The notes: generated from the letters alone by a model not told the origin. Shown: positions 11,921 through 23,548, counted from the stretch's first letter. The stretch is 64,000 bases of DNA from Mesodorylaimus sp. YZB2_4 (GCA_030248295.1 JASANH010001053.1:62001-126000); one strand, 5' to 3'. Made by a program: numbers and translations.

Positions 11921-12480
11921 GCTTTGTCGAAGACCATAATTTTATAAGTTCATCGATGACGTTTTCTCTGACGAGTTTTTAATGGTTTCGCTCTTGACTT
12001 TATTTATCCTTCACGTTATACCTAATGTGGCTTGCTGTCTCAGAGTGCACAGTATTGTGTTTCGGCAAGAAATAAATAGAAAAAACCTTTTTTGAAGTCT
12101 TATAGATTAAGGCGTTTGAAAGTAAATTAATTCGAACATTTACGTCGAATCGAAAAAATTGGTGCGTACACATAAATAGAACCACAGCGTGGTAAAACGC
12201 CTGTTGGTCTAGCTATGGATACGACTAGCGAGTGACAGACCTTTGGTTGGACGCAGACTACTCATGCAGACTACAGTACTGTATGTAAAATGTAAGGTCG
12301 AGTTATCGACATGTTTGCAATGGATTTCTTCGCGCAATTTTACCAACCCCTTCAGTTGCACTTTCTTTGCAATTCACTGCCACTGTCAATCGATTCTTTT
12401 AAAACCGCACATCATTCAGTTTTGTCAGTTGCTGCAGCAGTGAATCAGAGGCCAGATTGTTAGGGACCTGTGGTTAAAGC
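11921..12480. other. No recognisable gene
   Basis: Nothing I recognise between the LINE fragment and the orphan promoter module. Confidence 0.5.
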
Positions 12481-12620
12481 TCATGCATTCATACTTGTGG
12501 CAAGCTAGCAAGCTCTCACCGCGCGTCCCCACACCTGTCAGAGAAGGTACCCGTATAAATACCGGGGCCATGTCCCGAGAGTCAGTGCACTCATTTCGTC
12601 GTTGAAGCTCGATCCAACCC
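12481..12620 (+). promoter_or_regulatory. Astacin promoter module, copy 2 (orphan)
   Basis: TATA box at 12554-12560, a CCGGGGCCATGTCCCGA segment, an initiator TCAGT at 12582-12586 (28 bp after the TATA start), then CTCATTTCGTC and a TCGATCCA segment, in the same order and spacing as copies 3 and 4. The expected 5' splice site (GGTTGGTAAGT) is not preserved and no astacin exon follows. Probably left by a duplication whose gene was lost. Confidence 0.75.
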
Positions 12621-13214
12621 CCGTGGTTTTTGACCGAAACTAACTTTTTAGTCTTTGATATTTCTCACCGCCTGTGTTCGCCTTTGACAGCCTAACCACT
12701 GATCAGCAGCCTGATCAACTGTTTGTTCCTGACATGATTTTAGTTCTTGATTTTTTGTTGAGAGTCATAAAATTCAAAAAAGGAAGCCTCTTCAGCGACC
12801 TTCAAATGCCAAAGGTGACATGATCATCGACCAGCTTCTCGTCGTACGCATTAGTTCTTGTCTTCTAGATTGACATGGATGTCATCTTTGGCAGAAATCA
12901 GTTGGTCCTCATCGAGTATGGAGTCGAATGAATATTCACGTGTTCATAGAGATTAGTACCCACGACTGAATGTTGATATAAATCATCCTTCATCGTTCAT
13001 TATTCCAATGAGCCGAGGACTGCGAATCAACTCCAACTAGGGGTCGATTTTTACGCACAGCCAATCCCAATAAGAGTAGGCTTACCGCGGCCGTAAAACA
13101 AGAACAGGATTGAACACGTACCAGATTAAAACCGTCCGCCTTTGTGCCAACAATGCATGCACAATCGTAGCGCATACAGACCGACAAGATGGTGAACAAT
13201 CGAATCTGGTTCCC
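12621..13214. other. No recognisable gene
   Basis: Sequence between two promoter copies; no astacin homology or other coding signal seen. Confidence 0.5.
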
Positions 13215-13556
13215 AGAATGAAAAATGTTTTTTTAAAATATTTTTGCTAATGATTAGCTGAAAACTAGAAATTTCAGGACAATTGCGGCGATCGCTGCTA
13301 ATTTGATTGCTTCGATTGAATAATGAAAGCGAGTCTCATGGACCCCTGCACCAGGCGCAGTCTCTTTAGCCATGTACAGTATGAACACTGCCCACGGCAC
13401 TCGAAATTTACTGATAAATTAGCCTAATTTGGTGAAGGCTATTAACAGCTGGCAAATGCCCGGGTAGGAGAAGGTATAAATACCAGGGCTATGTCCCGAC
13501 AGTCAGTGCACTCATTTCGTCATTGAAAGTCGATCCATCCATGGTTGGTCAGTGGC
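13215..13556 (+). promoter_or_regulatory. Astacin promoter module, copy 3
   Basis: The upstream block (GCGGCGATCGCTGCTAATTT region, then ACTGATAAATTAGCCTAATT) runs in the opposite orientation to copy 1. TATA is at 13475-13481 and TCAGT at 13503-13507, again 28 bp apart. The exon that follows ends in GGTTGGTCAGTGG, where the other copies read GGTTGGTAAGTGG, so the 5' splice site is weakened. A SINE has inserted just behind it and only an astacin scrap remains downstream. Confidence 0.8.
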
Positions 13557-13700
13557 TGGTAACTCCTCCGATCAGAGCTCCGGCCTCGTGGCCTGGTGGG
13601 TTAGGCGTCTGCCTCTCACGCCAGCGCAACCACACCCCCAACCACCCCCCACCCTCCATAGCGGTTGGTAAGTGGCTGGTAACTCCATGAACATGAACAT
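13557..13700 (+). repeat. SINE fragment flanked by a target-site duplication
   Basis: The A-box-like head TGGCCTGGTGGGTTAGGCG leads into a GCCTCTCACGCC segment and then C-rich sequence, with an ACATGA microsatellite after it. The sequence just before it (TTGGTCAGTGGCTGGTAACTCC, 13541-13562) recurs just after it at 13664-13685 with one difference. This looks like a target-site duplication of about 20 bp spanning the former splice donor of promoter copy 3. Confidence 0.65.
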
Positions 13701-14036
13701 GAACATGAGCTGTTTGTCCCAAAGACTTGGGTTTCTCATTCAACCTGACGCCAAAGTGACCAGAGTAGTGGCGTCACGGACAACAGGGCCTTCTCTTGAC
13801 ATAAGCACCTTATTAACTAGCGTGAGCCCAGACGGTAGCAGTGAGCGGCGGACATGCGCAACGCCTTGAGTCCCTAATGGTGTACCCGGGAGACCGCTTC
13901 ATGGGTGGCTCAAGGTAATACCTGCACCGCCGGCTGAAGGCACAAGGAGTGCTTGCTTGATGTCCTTTATAAGGCGCAAGTGCGGGGTGACTTATCGCTG
14001 ATAAGACAGTGGTGACTCAGCGAAGGCATTCAAAAA
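13701..14036. other. Deleted interior of an astacin copy; nothing recognised
   Basis: Lies between promoter copy 3 and a surviving astacin 3' end. Most of the coding sequence expected here is missing. No motif recognised. Confidence 0.45.
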
Positions 14037-14110
14037 TGACGAGTGTCCTCGTTCATGCGGTCTGTGTGATCAGAAGAAAGGTGAAGGAAAATTTCTAGAA
14101 GTGGAATGAA
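14037..14110 (+). pseudogene. Astacin remnant (ShKT C terminus only)
   Basis: A short stretch reads DECPRSCGLCDQ, equivalent to the last residues of the intact astacins (ECPRSCGQCDQ). Together with promoter copy 3 about 0.55 kb upstream it marks an astacin gene copy whose body was deleted. Only about a dozen codons support the call, but they match the paralogues almost exactly. Confidence 0.7.
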
Positions 14111-14269
14111 CTGGAATATGCAGAGCTGAGTAGGTGGATTATGTTACTCTTTCTTTTTTAGCATATGACTATAACTATACAGTAATATTGCCGCTAGTTT
14201 TCAAAGTTGCTTTGAAAAAAACATTCAGGATTAATAAAAGTTGATTGGGGTAACACTAGACTGCTTGTT

Positions 14270-14410
14270 CGTATGAATGAAGCAGATGTCTCCAACTGCC
14301 TCTCACGCCAGGTGCGCAGTTACGGGCGAGTGTTCGACTCGCGGACCGGTAAATCATTTCGTGTAAAATGTGTCCCTTCACCCTCGAGTGCGCATGTAAC
14401 CAACGGACAC
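14270..14410 (+). repeat. tRNA-derived SINE (family 2)
   Basis: GCCTCTCACGCC is followed by GTGTTCGACTCGCGG (B-box-like) and a tail with TGTGTCCCTTCACCCTC, shared with the copy at 755-865. A pol III-type arrangement. A nearby CATGATGATG microsatellite (14750-14772) resembles the ACATGA tract near 13690. Confidence 0.6.
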
Positions 14411-16320
14411 GGACACTTATTGATACAGTTTACTATCCCCACACCAATAAGGCCGTGTAGACTCACAATTCGAGGAGCAGCCGCACGTGCCGGCCGTCAA
14501 AGGGGTTCTGATGGGCCTGAGATCGAAGTGCTCACAGAGCAGTTCAGATCAGGTGATCCAGACTAGTTCTCAACCGATGTCTGCAATCAGACCAGTCACT
14601 CGACCTCGACCTCGCTCTCGGTCTCGTGCTGGCCCTGACTTAGGAGAGGCGGACCGGCTCCCTGAACCAGTGCACACATAGGCCAGAGGGCATAACACAT
14701 GCCTAGTCCATGCCTATTACACGCATAAGCGTTTGGTGATGTGGTAAAACATGAACATGATGATGATGATGTTAAAGCGATATAGAAGATCTCGCAGTCG
14801 CAAATGCTATATCTTTTCCTGACTACAAGGCACTTACCACATTTACAGCACCGTTAAAGCTATAGCAGCACGGGGGTGAGGGGGGTACCTTGAAGAATGT
14901 GTGTATGCTGTGAGCTGTGGTCCCTATGTGGAATAAGGTTGGCATACTTCGCTTAGCTCACGATCACGATTCGTATCTTCGTTTAAAAATAATGCGGAAA
15001 TCGAATTTTTTGAGAAAGTTGAATTGCGCGCACTTAGCGTATATATTTGTCTGGAAAACGATATGATATCGTTAATTATACCGTCATTTCTGAGCTCCAA
15101 ATTTTTTAATTTCGCGCGCTTTAAGGTATGGTATTGAGCGCGACCACAGGATATTACTGTAGGCGAATAAAGCGCTGCATCAGTCTCCTAGAACCCACAC
15201 ATTTTTTCCTGACCCAAGTACTGTACCAGACGCGACATCCGGACGCACCTGCTCTACTGTAGTGCTAGAATGTCCAAAATGTCAAAAAAGATTGGACAAT
15301 AAGCAAGCAGAATATAAAAAACTGATAGTAATTGAAAGGGGCACGGTGACAGAATTTTGATGGGACTTGTGGTTGGACGGCAGAAGTGTAATTTTTTTGC
15401 TTGCATAGTGAAATCAACAAATCCATCCTATACAAAAACAGGTACAGATCAAATCCTCAATCAAATGATACTCAAAAACAGTTAAAGAAAGCTTTAGAGC
15501 GACCATGAGTCCGGTAGTCTTTCTTCTTGGTGTCGGTGTTGCTGGTGCAATGGTGGACAATGGTGAATAACAATGGGCGAGGTGAGAGACCATTAGGGCA
15601 AATTAGCCAGCGAGCCAGGTTCAATGGACATAAATAAGGATTCAGGCTGCAGTTCGGTCAAGGAAGCAGACCGCACTTTGTGCGGCCACAATCTGAACAC
15701 AGGAGCGGACCATCATCTCGACAAGGCTGGGCCGACCAAGTGGTAGCAGTGGAAGTGGTCATAGAAAAGAGTTGACTGATAAACCTCCTTAAGTGCGACA
15801 CTTCAAAAATTCAAAAATTTCAAAAACAGAAAATTTCAAAAGCGAAAATTCAAGTTCGGCTTATCAGGATTGTATAAGCGGATGGTAGAATTAAAGCTGA
15901 GAATGACGGGCAACGAACGAATGCGGCCGATTTTATGACCAAATACAATGATTATGGCGAGCCTTTGTGAAAACATTTGATGGAACTTTGAGCCGCACTG
16001 CTTTGATGCAACATCAGTAAAGAATTCCGCCTTCACTTGTAGAATCTAAAAGACCAGGATTTGAATCTGGGAAAAAGTAAAGATCTTAGAAAGGGGGCCG
16101 CCAATTCTGTGGAGGGCTCCCCTGTTGCGACTGAGATCTACTGTAGGTTAAGTCTAACAAAGATCTCAGCACGGACTCAGGAAGTCTTAGTGAGAAAATG
16201 GCAATGATCTTTGTGAGGAAATGTCATTTTGGGAAATACGGGCACTGTTCCTCTGATCCTTCTCCACTGTTTCTCCAGCGACACAGAACAGAGGACAAAA
16301 ACAAACCCAAAACCCCAAAA
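14411..16320. other. No recognisable gene
   Basis: Nothing coding recognised. A short AAATTTCAAAA-rich stretch at 15800-15850 resembles one at 45155-45235 and is low complexity. Confidence 0.5.
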
Positions 16321-16372
16321 ACCCAAAACCCCCCCCACACACAACCCCCCCCCCCCCCACCCCCCCCCCCCC
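16321..16372. repeat. Poly-C / CCCCA low-complexity tract
   Basis: Long C runs interrupted by A and T. Proline-rich or glycine-rich frames across it are artefacts. Confidence 0.9.
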
Positions 16373-17529
16373 TCCTGTGCTCAGGAGTTTTGCGGAACTT
16401 CGGCGGTGCTTCCGAAAGACTCGTACATAAGCTTACTGAACAGTATTGCGATGTTTTTGCAAAAAAATGATATTCAACGCGTGAAACGATATCTTCTGAG
16501 AACCCGTTAATGATCAACGATAACGATATTTTTGGGATATCGTTAACGAACGATAGCGATATCGTTTTCCTGTAACGATATATACTGTACGTTAGTCTGG
16601 GGTATGCTTATGTTATTCTGACTACGCTTCACCACTTGTTCATTGAGGCATTTGGAAACTGGCTATTTTCAGTCAATCGGAGCGGCCACATTTCCGCTCT
16701 AGCCTCTTGGTTTTTCACTTTCTAGTTTTGCCTGTAGTGGAAACCCCTGCCTCCTCGATGCTTCTGTGCGCAAAATCGCATTCGATCAATCTACCAACTC
16801 CAGCATCTAGTCTCGAATGAGCATCGTACGCCCAATGCGTCAGCCAAACGTTCCATTCAGCGCTTGGTTGGCTGCACAGTCTTCTGAATTGGCCATGTTA
16901 TCATCGAGTAAATTGCGGTGATGGCTGTCGTCAAGACACGTCTCGCACTTACCACGTCCAGTCTCTCTGAAATACTGAATACGTATACCGCGGGCCATTA
17001 TATCAGGCCACTTCATGTCATTTTTTGCTGAAAAACAAGATGGCCGAAATCGCCAAATTGGTGAAATGGCCACTTCATTTTGAGGGCACACCACGCTTAC
17101 GAAATGGGTACTGAAGCTACTGCAACAATTCCAGAGGGGTCCGAGATTTACAGTAGAAAAGGTTAAAGTAAAGGGCATGAATTGCACAAATTATTTTTTA
17201 ATCATTGAGCCCTGGCCAGTACTTGGAGAGTTGGATTTGATTTTATAAATGAGAAGCTGATTGCCGATCATTTTTAGAACGCTCGTTTTTGAGGGTGAAC
17301 TTCACAATTACGGAATATTCAAGCATAGGATCAAAACTTCGTTGTTCTCTTAGAGTAAAAAATTTCATATTTTCCCTACTTGAATCATAGTCTCACAATC
17401 AGTGAAAAATGCATATCGTTCGCGAGAGGCAAGAGAATACTTGAGGCACTTACCAGCATAGCCTTTTCTATCTTATCGCAAACCATAACAACTTGAGTGT
17501 CGCAAATCTAAGAGCTAATGCAGACATCA
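16373..17529. other. No recognisable gene; CGTTAACGA-rich patch
   Basis: 16480-16585 carries several imperfect ACGATATCGTTA motifs in both polarities, partly echoed at 15055-15080. Otherwise nothing recognised. Confidence 0.45.
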
Positions 17530-17645
17530 TTACAAACAGTGCGCTGGTACGGCTTTTGTCTGTGTGCAGTAACGAGTCTGTGTGTCTGGTTCGATCCCAA
17601 GTGACATAAGTCGGTCTGCAAACGGAACTCTCGCTGCTGAAGCAC
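17530..17645 (+). repeat. tRNA-derived SINE (family 1)
   Basis: A B-box GGTTCGATCCC near 17588 is followed by AAGTCGGTCTGCAAAC. The same phrase (AAGTCGGTTTGCGAAC) follows the B-box of the copy at 46605-46880. An A-box-like stretch precedes it by about 50 bp. Confidence 0.65.
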
Positions 17646-18414
17646 GCCTGACGGTGGGTAACTAATACAGTGGGTACCGTCGAGGTGCTCAAATCTGCAA
17701 GAAATAAAATATCCTCGGATTATCTGATAAAATTATACTCCAATTGGTGGAAATAAATCAAGATCTTTAGAACTTGACTTTTTCCATGTGCTGTCACTGA
17801 CAGTCTGAAATTGCTCGACCCAGAAAACCTTGAATTTTTTTAAAACGGGACTCGATGTTTTTCCATCTCCGAGTACACGCTTATTTGGCTATGTCAAAAA
17901 TATTATTATCGCAGCAACGGACTCGGCAGCCACCCGGTTCTCTTATGAAATATCTGTTTTCCAGCTGGGCAAAACTCATCGTCAGTCCAATCAACGATCG
18001 AACGAGTAAAAGGCATAGGCAGTATACGCAATCAAAATCAGTGTGTGTTCATCTGATGAGGTTGACAGTCTTTCCCAACTCGCTTACGCGAACGGAAACA
18101 CATCCGTCAATCCAAGCAGTTAGCGTTTCCGCTCCCTAACTCACCGTTCTTGTACGCTCTTGTACAGGAAAACTGGACTGTAATCATTCCGCTATCATTA
18201 GCGCAGTTCTCGTTTGTGCTCTAGCGCACACTGTACCGATGACAACAGCACGGGGCTTTTTGTGACAAATTACCTGAACAACCCGTGGACCCTTATAGCT
18301 ACGTGGCGACGAATAACAAGCTCTGGTTGCCCTGACCCAATTTTGTGCTCGGAGCTTGTTACGATACCAGTAGACGAATGCCTACTGAATGGGCTCTATT
18401 TTTGGCTTTTCCCA
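17646..18414. other. No recognisable gene
   Basis: Nothing supported here apart from sequence leading into the next promoter module. Confidence 0.5.
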
Positions 18415-18570
18415 TGACTCGGGACATTTTCTGATAAATTACCTCGATTGCGCAGACTGATGATGAATGGCATATTTTGGTTAGAAAAAGTATAAATACC
18501 GGGGCTCTGGCCCAACAATCATTGCGCCTTTATTTCGTCATTGGAACTTCGTCCATCAGCTTGGTTGGTA
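18415..18570 (+). promoter_or_regulatory. Astacin promoter module, copy 4 (active position)
   Basis: TATA box at 18491-18498, a CCGGGGCTCTGGCCC segment and TCATT at 18519-18523 in the initiator position, 28 bp after the TATA start. A non-coding exon ends at 18567 in TTGGTTG|GTAAGT. The acceptor (TTTTCAG) is at 18784, 39 bp before the astacin ATG. This is the best-preserved arrangement of promoter, 5' UTR intron and gene in the cluster. Confidence 0.85.
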
Positions 18571-20705
18571 AGTGGCTGGCAGTTCACGAAAATGGTTAGG
18601 CTGAGTGGGTGACCTGGCGCATGTTCTAATCTCTAAATGGTTCTGGCTTCCCTGCTCCTACAGACAGATCTTTGACCGTGAGCAGACGGGCTCTGTTACC
18701 TTTTATGACTGCTTACTGATGACACAATGAGCGACTTCCATGTCTGCCAGCTGTCATAAGTACACAACATTTGTGTCTTTTCAGATTAGAGAGAACGCCA
18801 ACAGCCTACATATAGTAAGCAATATGCATCTTGCTATCGCTGTCAGCTGCGCCTTGTTGGCACTAGCCACAATATTCAATGGTCAGGCAAATGGTCAACA
18901 GATAAGCAGCGAGATGAAACAGATAATGCTGGTGAGTGGCTGATGTTGTTTCAGTGTCAATACTCACCTATGCGCAGAGCATTGCATTGAGACAAGACAG
19001 TAGCAGAGTCTCGACAAGGCATGAAGTAACGAGGTTCCGCATTTCATGATGTGATTACCTATTGAGGACGTACTACAGGAAGCAGGCGGGAGATACCTTT
19101 CGGTAAAGATATGCCACATGGAGGTAGAGACAGGGCTACCTCACCCACCAGGACCACAGAAAGAGTAGGTGAAGAGAGCCTTCGTAAAAGTAGGTGTCTA
19201 CCCTATCATTTGGCCCCTGCTCCAGAGGAGGGTAACCAATAGGAGCCAAGCGGTAGGGCCTGTCAATGGAAGGATTGGAAGCCTAGCCCTACATCCGAGG
19301 ACGTATGTATTCGAAGATACAGTACGAGGCTCAGGAGGTTTGCTTCTACTCCACGGAACTCTTAAAAAGTCATTGGCCCCTCATAAGAACTAGTGTACGT
19401 TACAGTATCCAGCAAAAAATATAAGTTAGGCGAGTGCGAAGCTTTATGAAAACTAACCATTTAGTCGATTTTAAAAACTCGCCAATAGGACTGCCACGTA
19501 CAAGATTGCTTGGTTCGAGTATTACACCAGTATGTAATTATCAAAAGAGATGACCGCAACACATATTCTTCTAGGAGAACTGCAAGAATCAACCTGGTGG
19601 ATGCGAGGCTGATCTGGAAGAATTTAAAAAGGAAAGAGAAGAATTGGAGGAGTTCTTGATCGAAGAGCTGGAATTCGAAGAAGACTTGCCTGAGGAAGAA
19701 GCAAAGAAGCAAGTTGAAGAACGTTTACAAAAGATCCAAGAACTCAAAACCCTGATCCACGCCGAAATGGGAATTCCTGAAATTCCACCCGCTAACGATG
19801 GACTTTTTGAAGGGGACATAATGCTGACGACGAAGCAAGCCCAAGATATGATCGACGAAATCAAGGGCAGATCTAAGCGTGCTGCTTCGATTTTTTTCGA
19901 AAGCAAGGCTGACTATCTTTGGAAAATTCCCATCCACTATTGGGTGAACACTACTGTCATTACAAAAGAACAAGAAAACGACATGGACGAAGGAATAAAA
20001 ATGATCACGCAAGCTGTTCCTTGCCTCGTATTCCAGAAAGATGACGCCCCTCTCAAGTCAGGCTCACAAATTCACCTAATTTCACGTGGCACTGGTTGTG
20101 GTGGCTCGTCATACGTGGGACACTACGGCATCAACCCAGTCATCATAAACGCAGACAGCCCCACGTGCAGAGGTGACACGTTGAAGAGCACCGTCATTCA
20201 TGAAGTGATTCATGCACTGGGCGGAGGTCACGAACAATCGCGCACTGATCGCGACAAGTATATCGAGGTCCTGTGGGGAAACATTATTTCACAGAGGGCT
20301 CTTAACTATTACATGCGCAACGGAAGCACATCCTACGGCGCCCCCTACGATTACAAATCCATCATGCACTATTGGAATGGAGCCTTCAGGAATGCTTCTA
20401 ACGTGGACACTATGAGAGTACTCCAAGGCGGCGATACCGTCCTGGGCGGGAACAGGATGACCAACAGCGATATCCTCCAGTTGAAACGCATGTACTGCTC
20501 GACTTGCAAAGATACACAGTCCGAGTGCGGTACTCGAGCTCTCAGTGGAGGATGCGATCAAGAAAATACGCGCACCGAATGCCCCCGATCATGTGGTCAG
20601 TGTGATCAGGGCGGAGGTGGGGTCACTGGAGGTTCAGGAAATGAAACCCAGGTTGAAGGAGACTATACACAAGCGTTTCAGAACCCTGGTAATTACGGGA
20701 AGTAG
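18519..20705 (+). CDS. Astacin-family metalloprotease with C-terminal ShKT domain
   Basis: Secreted zinc endopeptidase, 412 residues, paralogue of the minus-strand gene at 7.4-10.8 kb. Coding exons are 18824-18931 (36 codons, phase 0) and 19575-20705; a non-coding exon ends at 18567 and joins at 18785. Residues 1-22 form a signal peptide (MHLAIAVSCALLALA). The acidic coiled-coil-like propeptide ends with FEGDI (114-118), whose Asp is the zinc switch in astacins. SKRAA (136-140) is the likely activation site. The zinc site HEVIHALGGGHEQSRTDRD (245-263) and Met-turn SIMHY (298-302) are complete. The six-cysteine ShKT domain spans 347-379. Unlike its paralogue it ends in a Gly/Gln-rich tail of about 30 residues. 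A frame running upstream of ATG 18824 crosses the UTR acceptor, so 18824 is the natural start. The substrate is unknown. Confidence 0.92.
19080..19340 (+). repeat. Dispersed repeat shared with 42.06-42.65 kb
   Basis: Phrases such as GGTAGAGACAGGGCTA, GACCACAGAAAGAG and GTAGGTGTCTACCC recur in the same order at 42115-42240. The copy lies in the intron of the plus-strand astacin gene. It is probably a diverged or partial copy of the inverted-repeat element at 42.06-42.65 kb. Confidence 0.7.
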
Positions 20706-21750
20706 AAATACGGGTCGGGGTAGTGCGACTTACGGATAGATTCCTGATATCTCTTATCACAAATTATTATAACAGGTTGTGGGTAGGATATGTTATTTTC
20801 GATTAGTAAAGGGTTGGATTTCACTTGTGCGCTCACATTTATCTAAGATGTAAAACAGCACGTCGATGCAGACAATCTGACCATGCACTAGAAACGATCA
20901 GCAATGCGGCAATCAGTTTCCGAGTCTTCTTACAGTGATTTTATTGCCTTATTCTCCCAATTCACACCTGCAAGAGCGAGCGCATTTACATTTCCTTCCG
21001 GATTAGCAAAGCCTGCTTCACATAACAGAGTGATATGCTCAACAAAAATACATTTCACATAAAATGAATTTTCATTCGTGTTGTTATGTCCGCACAAAAT
21101 AACTGTCGTCACTATGTACCTAATTCGGCTAGAAGAATCACATCACGTCAATGAGAAAGGCCTAACAATCCTTTGTCGTAATGGGTGCGTACTCGAATTC
21201 TGATCTATTCACGATGCGATAAAGAGTGCGAGTCCTGTTTCTTTGAGCCTATCAACGAAACAGGAATCTCAACGGCACCCTATGTATAAGTTTGCAGGTA
21301 TACTGTAAGTTTATTAGTCATAAGCATACAAGGCCCACAGCACTTGGGTGAACTTCTGACAAGCGAAACACAAACAGCTGATCAATTTGAGAGTCTGACC
21401 TTTGTAATACAATCTTAAGTCATCTTTTCTCCACTCCATCGATCATCACTGTGATGAACGCAGATCAATGCCTCTCCAGCTGCCTAATATAAGAGCTCGT
21501 TTCACAGTACCCACACAAGCACAGCCACATAAACAGGTTGATACATAAAAAGTGCGCATAAATGCCAGGAAATGGTGCAAGTACGATAATCGTCATTTGT
21601 ATTGTAGCTTCTGACATTCTCACCGGATACTGTTTTATCGTGCCACACTATGGGGATGGTGCCGCATTTGACCCTAACAGGGTTGTGCATCAAGCCCCCA
21701 TCGTCAACCTCGAGGTGCTGTTACCAGCGCCATCCCTCGTGCCCATGCCA
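20706..21750. other. Intergenic, nothing recognised
   Basis: Convergent 3' flanks of the plus-strand astacin gene and the minus-strand receptor gene. No recognisable coding sequence or repeat. Confidence 0.5.
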
Positions 21751-23548
21751 TTAGTCGACACGAACCATGGGTCCTGCGTCTTGTTTCGGACCAACAACGA
21801 CGGTCGGTGCGGTACGATGTGATACAGAGAGGGTTTTCGATGCTTGATTCGGAGCGACTTTTCCAAACCAAGGGAATACGATGCGTCGCAACGGTTTCGA
21901 TATGAAAATTGGCACGTAGAAATCCAATACTGCCGCCAGTTGCAATCCCGCATCGCACATGGGCCATCCAATATCCAGTATTCCATTGCAACGTTGCGCT
22001 TCGGTCAGTGTATACTGTAGCATGTACAGCAATACCATAAATCCGATTGACAAAGTGGCAATGATACTTTGAGACACACTTAGGATTAGCAACGTGCGTT
22101 CGGCTTCCTTGCGTTTAGCCTCGCGCTCCACGTCGGCCACACTGCGGACATTGTCGTTGGTAAAGGATACGGGCTTCATCATTTTCGCGCGGTACAGACG
22201 AATAACAGCTGCGTTACAGATGACCAGACCAGCTAAGCCACCAAAAATGACTATATTTCTAAATACGGTGAAAACAACACCGATATCACTATTTTGATAA
22301 GCTATATTATCTGACATGCTGTAGAGACCAGTCGTATTGTCAAACACGAGGTTTAAGCGGCCTGTGTCGTACGAAACCACAGCAAAGCCGAGAAAACAGC
22401 TTAAAATCATTGCGCCGATTCTGTATCTTTTATGTTGCCATTTTTGGCGATACGAATGCGGTTTCCCAATGGCCAATGAGCGATCGAGTGAGACGCACAG
22501 GGTCATCAGCATGGACGAATTGATGAATCCATTGACGAATGGAATGACCAGGTGGGCGGCGAACCACATCAGCATCACGTTGCTGCGGTACCACGTAGCG
22601 CCGCCACCGACTGCTGAGCTCGCCCATCTATAGTGTAAGCAAACGGTTACGAAGGCACACGCATGTCGCGCATAACGCTGCATGCACTGCAGCTGTGAGA
22701 CGAGGGTGCATGCGGGTTTGAAGATGGGGTTTGACGGTGAAGGATCCATTAAAATTGCAGTAGACTGAGTGTTGTAGACCTTTATCAAGCGCAGGAGGGA
22801 AAAGTTAAGTAGACCTTGGCTTTACAAAGCAGTCTCTGACTGTATAGAGAACCTAAAATCAAAACTTTTAATCCTTGCTCAAAAAAGAAGATTCTGGGGA
22901 TTCTGAGCATGCCATTTTTAGATGGAAAAAAATGTGATGAGTTCCGAGTGATATTTTGATTCTTTCGTTTCTTTCGAAATGTGACTTGAAAGCCCATGTA
23001 TTACAATTATTTTCGAAATTTCAAGAACTTGGCTTTCCGATGTGTGATATCAGCCTGCGGTCGACCTTTTTTTGCAAATGCATAGTTTCAAGCGTTGCAA
23101 ATATCTGAATTTGATCATCTAATTGCAGAAAGCCCAAAACATTTAAAAACATGGTTGGAGCAGAAAAAAATTACTAAAAAAAATTGTGGCTTCTTCTACA
23201 GCAAAACTGAGGAGCATCGTGCGCGTGCATGAAACAAAGGAGTGCAGAACAGACCAGGCAAAAGTTTTTGAAACTACTGTACCTGTTGAATGCAAATATC
23301 AAGAGAATAAAGCTGATGATTTCTAATGCTCGGACGATTGAGAAGAAAGTTTGAAGCAAATAAGCTGATTCAGTCTTCGATTGTTGATAGCACGAATACA
23401 GGAGCCTGCTATGACCCAATATACCAAGAACGAAATACGGATAGGGCAGAATTTCATAAGCAAACGTATTGGCGTTAGCTTTTGCTGCTATGAAGGTGTC
23501 AGATAAAGGAGGGCAAACGAACCCCTCTTCTGCGCTGGCGTTAGCCAT
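21751..23548 (-). CDS. Class A-like seven-transmembrane receptor (GPCR)
   Basis: Predicted plasma-membrane receptor of 380 residues from two exons, 23548-23283 and 22627-21751. They join in phase 2 (AG|A, giving Arg89), and the joined length is an exact multiple of three. An N-glycosylation site (NAS) sits near the N terminus. Helix 1 is about 31-52 and helix 2 about 64-86. Helix 3 ends in LDRSLAI (136-142), a variant of the class A DRY motif. After a basic third loop (VEREAKRKEAERTLL), helix 7 ends VPIFISKPLRR in place of NPxxY. The usual helix 3 cysteine (25 residues before the DRS Arg) is absent and no loop 2 cysteine is seen, so the conserved disulfide seems missing. Ligand unknown; it may be a peptide or orphan receptor of a divergent invertebrate family. 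The upstream frame running into 22788 is intron read-through. Confidence 0.8.

Noticed and set aside
16198..16517. Proline-rich and glycine-rich open frames on both strands
   Set aside because: They come from a poly-C tract with no start context or homology; a low-complexity artefact.
22628..22788. N-terminal extension of the receptor (frame from 22788)
   Set aside because: The exon at 23548-23283 supplies helices 1 and 2 and joins exactly in phase at 22627; the extension is intron read-through.
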